Shown here: piece by piece, positions 58,470 through 64,000 of the stretch
Numbering within the stretch: position 1 is the stretch's first letter
Layout of the letters: each line of letters starts with the position of its first letter
DNA from: Coemansia sp. RSA 487
Taxonomy: Eukaryota; Kickxellomycota; Kickxellomycetes; Kickxellales; Kickxellaceae
Direction: 5' to 3'
NCBI GenBank assembly: GCA_027577595.1
Contig: JANBRJ010000055.1
Span: 1 to 64,000 of the forward strand
DNA: 64,000 bases
Made by a program: the position numbers and the translations under genes
Notes under the pieces: generated by a model
What the model was told of the DNA's origin: nothing
The model's input: the letters and a program-made list of their open reading frames with translations, nothing else
Database searches by the model: none

Positions 58470-60359
58470 TTAGTTGGTTGGTTGGATGGCCTTTCCATCA
58501 TCGTTGTCGCTGTCGCTGTCGTCATCGCTGTCGTCGTTGTCAACAGCATACTCAAAGCTCACGTCCCAGCGCGACCCGGGCGCAGAGGCGCTAACATACT
58601 TGACAAACTTGACCACAGAGGGCTCGCGCAGCGCGATGGTGAGCGTGTTCCAGGCGGCGGGCGTGGTCAGCAGGATGCCGTCGTCCTCGCCTGACACATG
58701 TCTATAGACGCTGCCGTCGTTAGAAGCGTCGTCGCCGTCGTCGCCGCTGTCGATGTAGCACTGGTATCCACCAACGACGCCGTCAGCCCAGCGGCTGGGA
58801 TCGTGTGCGAGGCATAGCACGGCGTCCATGGTGGTCGACGTAGAGCCGTCCGGGGTCGCCAGGGTGTAGTCGAGACCCGGTCTGAATCTGCGGACCATAC
58901 CTCGCTGCGCGGAAACCGCAAGAGTGGTGACACGCGCCAGCCAGCGCGCAAACTCTGGAGATGCAAACAGACGGTCGCGGAGGGCAGCAAGGAGCGCGGT
59001 GGCGCTGCGTTCGGGTTCAGGCGACAGCTGGTCTGCTGTTGCCCCGGGCGAGGGCAGAGGTGCGTCCAGGCGCAGGAACCGCCGGACGACGGGCGGACCG
59101 AATGCGCGCCACCGCTCGCGCTCGCCGGTCCCATGCGGAGGAATATGTGCTGCCTTTGCGCAGGCGCTTCCGGCCTTGTCGTGCGCATCGGTTGCGCGCA
59201 GCCACTCAGAGAGCGCACTGGCTGTCTGGACGTTCAGAAAGTCCGCCAGCTGGATATGTGAGTCTTCGGAAAAGCGGTCGGCCACCTGGCGCATGATTTT
59301 GGAATCCAGGTAGTCTGGGTTGATGTACTCGGCCAGCACCGACGACGAGCCGCCAGCCGGATCCTCCGGCTGCTCTTGCTGCTGGGCGGCGCGCATATCG
59401 TCGGGGTATGGCGAATAGTCGTCGCCTGCGCAGCCGGCTGCGCGTTGGCGCTTGGCTTCAATCTGGCCCAGCGTTGAGACCGCACCCGACTGCCACAGCC
59501 GCTGCATCTGATCGGCGTGGTACCCAGGCTCGCCGGGCTGCGGAAAGTGGAACCACCCCTGGATGCTGAGCCGCTCCTTTCCAGCCCCAGCAACTTCCTC
59601 GACAGAATGGTGGCTCTCGCCAGGAAGCACGGTGAATATAATGATCTGGTTCCACTGTGGAGGCAGCCGGCGTGTTGGAGACACTGCAGGCGCCCAGGAT
59701 CCTGGGCTCTCGCGTGGGTACAGCTCCAGGTGTCCACCATCCTCCGGCGCCCACCCGGCGCCGTCGTTGATCTCTGGGTCCGGAAGATAGATGATGTATG
59801 AGACGCGGCGGTCGCCAATCACGTCGTCATGAAGAAGCAGGTGGTCGCCCTGCTTGTACCTGTTTGTGCTCATGTCTGTCCGCGATCCTGATAGCGGGCC
59901 GCATCCAGTGATGCGCGAAACTAGGTCACGGAACTCCTGGGAGTATATAGCGTCCCGCAGCCGCTGCAAGCACGGGAGCTGTTGCCTCTCGTCCTCCGGA
60001 AGACCATCCAGGTTGGCCAGATCGCCAGACTGATGGTACTTGAATATATCCGTCTCCTTTTGTGTAAAGTGCAGGCGGGTGAGCATTTCCTGCCGCACGC
60101 CCTGGAGAAGCTCCTCGTTGCAAAAGGGCGCAATGCTTATGTGTCGGTAGGGCTTGGCTGTGGCAAACTCGCTGGAAAGATCGCCTCCCTTGTCAAAGAG
60201 CCCCGCGCTAAAGCATGACTGCGCGTCAAAAGGCTCGTGTTCTCCCGTGCGCGATCGCTTCGCGTGTGCGCTCTCTGGTGCGTTGTCGCCGCTTGGTCTG
60301 CCTGCGTTGCTGCTCTCACCAGGACCCCGCCGCTTGCTCTGTGCGCTCTCTCCAGCCAT
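58470..60359 (-). CDS. TPA1: Prolyl hydroxylase, Tpa1/Ofd1/OGFOD1-like
   Basis: A 629-residue Fe(II)/2-oxoglutarate dioxygenase. The catalytic N-terminal domain contains QGDHLLLHDDVIGDRRVSYI with H177 and D179, then GESHHSVEEV with H251 as the third iron ligand, and RLSIQGWFHFP with R263 for 2-oxoglutarate. These match the pattern of yeast Tpa1 (HDD, HDVEEV, RLSISGWF). The C-terminal half is the second, degenerate double-stranded beta-helix domain of the family (ADFLNVQTASALSEWL onward). Tpa1 hydroxylates a proline of ribosomal protein uS12 and affects translation termination. The N-terminus has a polar tail with KRSRTGEHEP, a possible nuclear signal. The C-terminus is a run of Asp/Ser (DDSDDDSDSDNDD). 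Confidence 0.93.
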   Translation of the reverse strand: MAGESAQSKRRGPGESSNAGRPSGDNAPESAHAKRSRTGEHEPFDAQSCFSAGLFDKGGDLSSEFATAKPYRHISIAPFCNEELLQGVRQEMLTRLHFTQKETDIFKYHQSGDLANLDGLPEDERQQLPCLQRLRDAIYSQEFRDLVSRITGCGPLSGSRTDMSTNRYKQGDHLLLHDDVIGDRRVSYIIYLPDPEINDGAGWAPEDGGHLELYPRESPGSWAPAVSPTRRLPPQWNQIIIFTVLPGESHHSVEEVAGAGKERLSIQGWFHFPQPGEPGYHADQMQRLWQSGAVSTLGQIEAKRQRAAGCAGDDYSPYPDDMRAAQQQEQPEDPAGGSSSVLAEYINPDYLDSKIMRQVADRFSEDSHIQLADFLNVQTASALSEWLRATDAHDKAGSACAKAAHIPPHGTGERERWRAFGPPVVRRFLRLDAPLPSPGATADQLSPEPERSATALLAALRDRLFASPEFARWLARVTTLAVSAQRGMVRRFRPGLDYTLATPDGSTSTTMDAVLCLAHDPSRWADGVVGGYQCYIDSGDDGDDASNDGSVYRHVSGEDDGILLTTPAAWNTLTIALREPSVVKFVKYVSASAPGSRWDVSFEYAVDNDDSDDDSDSDNDDGKAIQPTN

Positions 60360-60760
60360 CGTTACCTTCTCCTCTTTCTGCTACTTTTTCAGACAAGCTC
60401 CAGAGTAAAAATAAAGCTCGGGTACTCGTCAGTGTACAAACGCAAATAAAAAAAGCTTAAATTCAATTTTGTAAGTAACGGGTATTGCTAAAGAAAGCAT
60501 AAAACCATTTTTTTTATTTGAAAGCGTTTTCGAGATGTTGAGCAAACGCTCCAAAACAAAAAAAAACCCAGCTTTTGTACCATTTTTCATGTATGCAGCA
60601 ATCATATAGTTTTCAGTTCTCCGTTTTCTCATCTGCTCAAAACATCCCCTTTTCATGCTTGTCTCGTTAGACTTTTCTAGCTTTTAAACTTTTATTTACA
60701 CAAATATATCATATTGCATTAAAGCCTACTCCTCTCAAGTAAAAACAACAGTCAAAGGCC
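60360..60760. other. Divergent promoter region
   Basis: About 400 bases between the Tpa1-like gene (minus) and the unknown 742-residue gene (plus). AT-rich with A and T runs at 60508-60520 and 60559-60568. Nothing else seen. Confidence 0.55.
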
Positions 60761-62989
60761 ATGGCACTGGAGTCTCGTCTTGTCGAGGTGACAAATATGC
60801 TCAGGGCTGAGCGTGCCAGGGCTTCCCAGCTTGAGCAGCGTACATCCCGATTGGAGACACAGCTGCTGACCTTCAAAGCCATGGTTCTCGATGTTATGCG
60901 CCAAAGCATACAGCTGCTGGAGAAGCGTCTTGCTGTTGATGAAGCTGCCAACTCTTCTGTTTTAGTCCCGCCAATGACCGCCAGCTCGCTCATTGAGAAA
61001 AAGAGCCCAGCCGAGGATCACTCCGAAGAGAGGGGAATCAAAATGGAGGATTCTTACCAGAATCTTTGGAATGTAGGTATTTTGCAGAATACAGCAAAGC
61101 CACAATCCAGAAGGAGCCACAGGACCAGCTACGACTCTGCTTTGGGGCCTTCATTACCAGAGATAGGTGTAACCAAAGCTTTTGGCCGTAATACACTCTT
61201 ACAATGCGGAAGCGAGCCGAGCGAGTTGGACAACAACGACCAACCGACTCATCGGCCCAACAACCGCCGTGCCTCTGCTCCACGCCCATCACGCCGGAAC
61301 TATGGCTGGGATGGTAGCAGAGCCCGCAGCAGGGCCGGGTATATGTACAAGGACAATGGATATGAAGCGCAGGATACAGGATCCAAGAGCAATAGAAGCA
61401 GAGATACAAGTAGGAGCCGGGGAAGAAGAGCACAGCATAATAGATGCAGATATAGATACAGAAGCGGCTCCAAAAAAAGGAGCGGAGAATACGATGAGTA
61501 TAATTCTGGCCATAATCATACTGACAACATAAGAGCTGATCGTAGTCGCAGCCCTGTTTATAGGTCATGCAAAAGCTTTGGAGGAAATGCTGCCCAGAGC
61601 AACCATTCTCCAGGAATCAAACGACACACATGGACTGACCCAACTGCAGATGCCCTTGATGAGCTTGAGCAGGATCTGAAGGCACGCATCTTGAGCGTAG
61701 ACAGACGGCGTGACTTCTCTAATAAGGACACCACTGCCGGTGCAGATGCATTACGTGGATGGGACACAGGCCAAGGAAACAACGGCGAAGATAATGGCGG
61801 CTGGGCAATATCTTCTTACGATGCAAATAACAAGAATGACCGCCAGGACACAGATACGGGGTTTGCGATGCCCAGATCAATCAACCAGATCATGGGCAAG
61901 AAGCCGGTCTCGGCCAGAAATAAAGTCCTGTCTTGGCAAAAAAATACCGCCATTGGGAGTGCCGAGCCCACAGATGGCGAAACCGCAAACGGCCACACAC
62001 GAGCTGTATCAGAAAGTACCAACGACGATATGAATGATATAACAGATATTCACAATATTGAGGGTAGATCAGACACAAGCACTGATAATCACCCTAGAGT
62101 CCAGGAGAGTATTCCCTTTGCTAGTGCAAGCGGTTATGATGATGATGATGAGGGTGGCGATGATGAAGACCCTTTGGCGTGCCTTGGGTCAAGGACTTTC
62201 CAGGCAGAAAAAGCCATGTCTTTGCTGTTTGATTCAGCAGATACACCGCTTACCACAGAGCGCCTGGCACATCTGTGGAGAGCAAGTGCGTGGATTCCAT
62301 TCGACGACCTGCCCGTGCTCTACGAAAGGCACTACAAAACGGAGCTGTGGACGCATGACACACGAAAGAAAACCCGCTTGTACTTGCCAAAGCTTCCAGG
62401 CATCTCTGAGAGACAGTCATGCAACAACTACAAACAATGTATGCTTCTTTTCATGGACGGTGGCCATCTCAAGAACGCAAAGGCTTACCAGCGTGTATTT
62501 GTTCGTCCATGGATTGCAGAACCGGCGTTATTTTTCTTCCTAACAACCAGCGTGTATTGGCCACTGGAGTACGAGCAGGCTGAGATTATTCGCAAGATGT
62601 GGGAGAATGAGTTCCACCACACACCAGTGGGGCTTGTAACAGTTAAATGTAGTGACAGGTTCGAGGAAAGAAAATGGTTCGTGATGGAGATGCTTTGGCG
62701 GTCTGCAGTTGATTGGCTGAAGGAGCTTGCGCAGGCGGTGATAAACCTAGGATGCAAGTACATGCTCAACAAGTTGTCAAGTTGGGACGATACCGCCAAT
62801 ATATCTGTATACATGAACCAAAACCAGCGGTCCAGTACCATGCCTCGCGACCCAGACGCAGATATTGTGTATGGTCTAAGCAGGGACGAGCTTCTTGAGG
62901 TCATAAAGATGGCACCTGTGCTTTTGCAAACTAAAATCTCAGATGTTGATATTCTGAGGCTTGAGGACGAGCTTTTGCAGCCAATGTGA
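60761..62989 (+). CDS. Large protein of unknown family with coiled coil, Arg/Ser region and conserved-looking C-terminal domain
   Basis: A 742-residue protein, first ATG at 60761. Residues 1-70 form a heptad-rich coiled coil (LRAERARASQLEQRTSRLET). Residues ~130-280 are Arg/Ser/Tyr/Asn-rich with RS-type dipeptides (SRDTSRSRGRRAQHNRC), resembling RNA-binding or splicing-related disordered regions. A second polar stretch follows to an acidic run (DDDDEGGDDED, about 459-469). The last ~270 residues have normal globular composition with many aromatics: HLWRASAWIPFDDLPVLYE, FMDGGHLKNAKAYQRVFVR, WIAEPALFFFLTTSVYW. I do not recognise this domain. Likely nuclear; function unknown. Confidence 0.75.
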   Translation: MALESRLVEVTNMLRAERARASQLEQRTSRLETQLLTFKAMVLDVMRQSIQLLEKRLAVDEAANSSVLVPPMTASSLIEKKSPAEDHSEERGIKMEDSYQNLWNVGILQNTAKPQSRRSHRTSYDSALGPSLPEIGVTKAFGRNTLLQCGSEPSELDNNDQPTHRPNNRRASAPRPSRRNYGWDGSRARSRAGYMYKDNGYEAQDTGSKSNRSRDTSRSRGRRAQHNRCRYRYRSGSKKRSGEYDEYNSGHNHTDNIRADRSRSPVYRSCKSFGGNAAQSNHSPGIKRHTWTDPTADALDELEQDLKARILSVDRRRDFSNKDTTAGADALRGWDTGQGNNGEDNGGWAISSYDANNKNDRQDTDTGFAMPRSINQIMGKKPVSARNKVLSWQKNTAIGSAEPTDGETANGHTRAVSESTNDDMNDITDIHNIEGRSDTSTDNHPRVQESIPFASASGYDDDDEGGDDEDPLACLGSRTFQAEKAMSLLFDSADTPLTTERLAHLWRASAWIPFDDLPVLYERHYKTELWTHDTRKKTRLYLPKLPGISERQSCNNYKQCMLLFMDGGHLKNAKAYQRVFVRPWIAEPALFFFLTTSVYWPLEYEQAEIIRKMWENEFHHTPVGLVTVKCSDRFEERKWFVMEMLWRSAVDWLKELAQAVINLGCKYMLNKLSSWDDTANISVYMNQNQRSSTMPRDPDADIVYGLSRDELLEVIKMAPVLLQTKISDVDILRLEDELLQPM

Positions 62990-63322
62990 TCCGAGACAAA
63001 TGTCAAGAACAACAGGCGCAATCAGAGATCCCTGCTTTTTTTAATTAATTTGATGGGGGAAGGGGGATTTGTCACTGCTTGCTCAGCTATCAGCAACAAA
63101 CTCCGCCACATATTTACCAATGCTTGCGCCTTCCTCTTCTTTCAGACTCATTTCGTGTGATACTTTTTTTAGATGTTGGTCACTAAGGAATATATTTGCT
63201 TTCCGCCTTCTCTTTTATCTTTATTGCTCTTGGTTCAATACTATTCACAGGGCGAGCCTTACAGGTTGATACCAGAAACACCACTATAGCCGACTATCTA
63301 TTTCAAGAGGAAAACCCCCTCC
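62990..63322. other. Region upstream of the right-edge membrane protein
   Basis: T-rich sequence with TTCACAG (63244-63250) and TTACAG (63261-63266) that could be splice acceptors, so an upstream exon is possible. A 105-codon frame overlapping the start of the next gene begins at TTG and is rejected. Confidence 0.45.
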
Positions 63323-64000
63323 ATGGCAGTTTTGGCGTGGAACATGGCGGATCCATCATGGACATGGCCCGTGTTATTGGAGCTTTTGGAGCAGCCTCGA
63401 TTAGAAGGCCATTATATTGCGCAAGGTGTCCTTGTGTTTGTTGGTGGTTTGTTGTTTGTTATTGTTGCCGTGGCTTGCTACAAAGGCAGAAACAGTCGGC
63501 CACAAGTCAGTAGTGTTATGTCACCAGGGCTGATTGGGCATCAGCCGCTAGTACAGGAGACAGAAGAGCAGCAGCAGCGGAGGCAATTAATACAGGCAAA
63601 CGGTGGGCTTGGAGTACGTGGAATGGTGGCAGCAAGCAGGAACCCGCGAAGGTACCACAGTATTGCGATACTCACGGACTCGACGTCGTTGCTGATGGAG
63701 ACAGGCGACGATTTCTTTGCTCCACCACAGGCGCGAAGAGGCTTGAGGAAACACAGCGGAAACGGCAGCAGACTGCATAGGCATCGACAAAATAACGAGC
63801 CCAGTGGGGCGGACGACGCGTCCAGGTTGTTGCAAGGCGGGGGACGGTTTGCTACAACTAACGGCGTGTTTGCGGGAGGGAACAACGGTGAAGGGGTGCG
63901 TCGCGCTGACGGTGGCGGTGGCGGCGGACGACGCGTCTTCACACTTCCGTCGCTGGCAAGCACCAGCAAAGCCAATATTGGCAACCATTCGTTTATCAGC
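63323..64000 (+). CDS. Single-pass membrane protein, truncated by the window edge
   Basis: An open frame of 226 codons runs from the ATG at 63323 off the right end; a second ATG at 63344 is equally possible. Near the N-terminus is one membrane segment (GVLVFVGGLLFVIVAVACY) preceded by a short Trp/Glu/Leu-rich segment and followed by a basic residue stretch, so the long C-terminal part is probably cytosolic. That part is disordered: Gln-rich (EEQQQRRQ), Arg/His-rich, then Gly-rich. No signal peptide and no known domain. A minus-strand frame over the same DNA (63541-63988) is a shadow. Confidence 0.65.
   Translation, partial: MAVLAWNMADPSWTWPVLLELLEQPRLEGHYIAQGVLVFVGGLLFVIVAVACYKGRNSRPQVSSVMSPGLIGHQPLVQETEEQQQRRQLIQANGGLGVRGMVAASRNPRRYHSIAILTDSTSLLMETGDDFFAPPQARRGLRKHSGNGSRLHRHRQNNEPSGADDASRLLQGGGRFATTNGVFAGGNNGEGVRRADGGGGGGRRVFTLPSLASTSKANIGNHSFIS

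Noticed and set aside
63541-63988. Minus-strand frames at the right edge
   Set aside because: Overlap the better-supported plus-strand membrane protein; composition is that of an antisense shadow of Gly/Arg codons.

Overview
The window is nuclear DNA of a fungus. The genes are mostly single-exon and closely spaced, and alternate strands freely. Their products are fungal: Zn2Cys6 transcription factor, TOK-type two-pore potassium channel, Lag1/Lac1 ceramide synthase, Sfc1 succinate/fumarate carrier, MET2, Ypq-like and Avt-like vacuolar transporters, Swt1, Nop12, Tpa1 and Nox-type oxidases. Two genes have clear introns of about 260 and 320 bp. A mitochondrial GatC, sparse introns and NADPH oxidases fit an early-diverging filamentous fungus such as Kickxellomycotina; that placement is inference. 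I saw no rRNA, tRNA, CRISPR array or intact mobile element.

Layout. 0.6-9 kb: tRNA adenosine deaminase, ceramide synthase, an AT-rich multi-pass membrane gene with an unclear 5' end, and an F-box/WD40/UIM protein resembling Ufo1. 9-18 kb: HIT hydrolase, alkaline ceramidase, two tandem GT25-like glycosyltransferases (one without its acidic metal motif), an LRR protein and GatC. 18-25 kb: Swt1-like PIN endonuclease, Nop12, a small secreted proline-rich protein and an HD phosphohydrolase whose last 46 codons lie beyond an intron. 25-35 kb: TOK channel, DUF3605-like protein, a divergent GH37 trehalase and an HMG-box gene in an AT-rich island. 35-48 kb: three transporters (AAAP, MFS, PQ-loop), the Sfc1 carrier and a large Zn2Cys6 regulator. 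48-64 kb: two-exon MET2, two head-to-tail NADPH oxidase paralogues 2.2 kb apart, Tpa1-type prolyl hydroxylase, an unknown 742-residue protein and a membrane protein running off the right edge.

Themes. Ceramide synthesis and alkaline ceramide hydrolysis lie within 10 kb of each other. Vacuolar or organellar transport is represented by the AAAP and PQ-loop genes. Translation and RNA quality are covered by Tad2, GatC, Swt1, Nop12 and Tpa1. The most unusual items are the HMG-box gene in its AT-rich island, the diverged glycosyltransferase pair, the trehalase with a reiterated possible active-site motif, the TOK channel with a nearly 300-residue loop between its pore modules, the paired oxidases with long inserts between flavin and nucleotide domains, and an imperfect inverted repeat at 17.8-18.3 kb around a splice-donor-bearing short frame.
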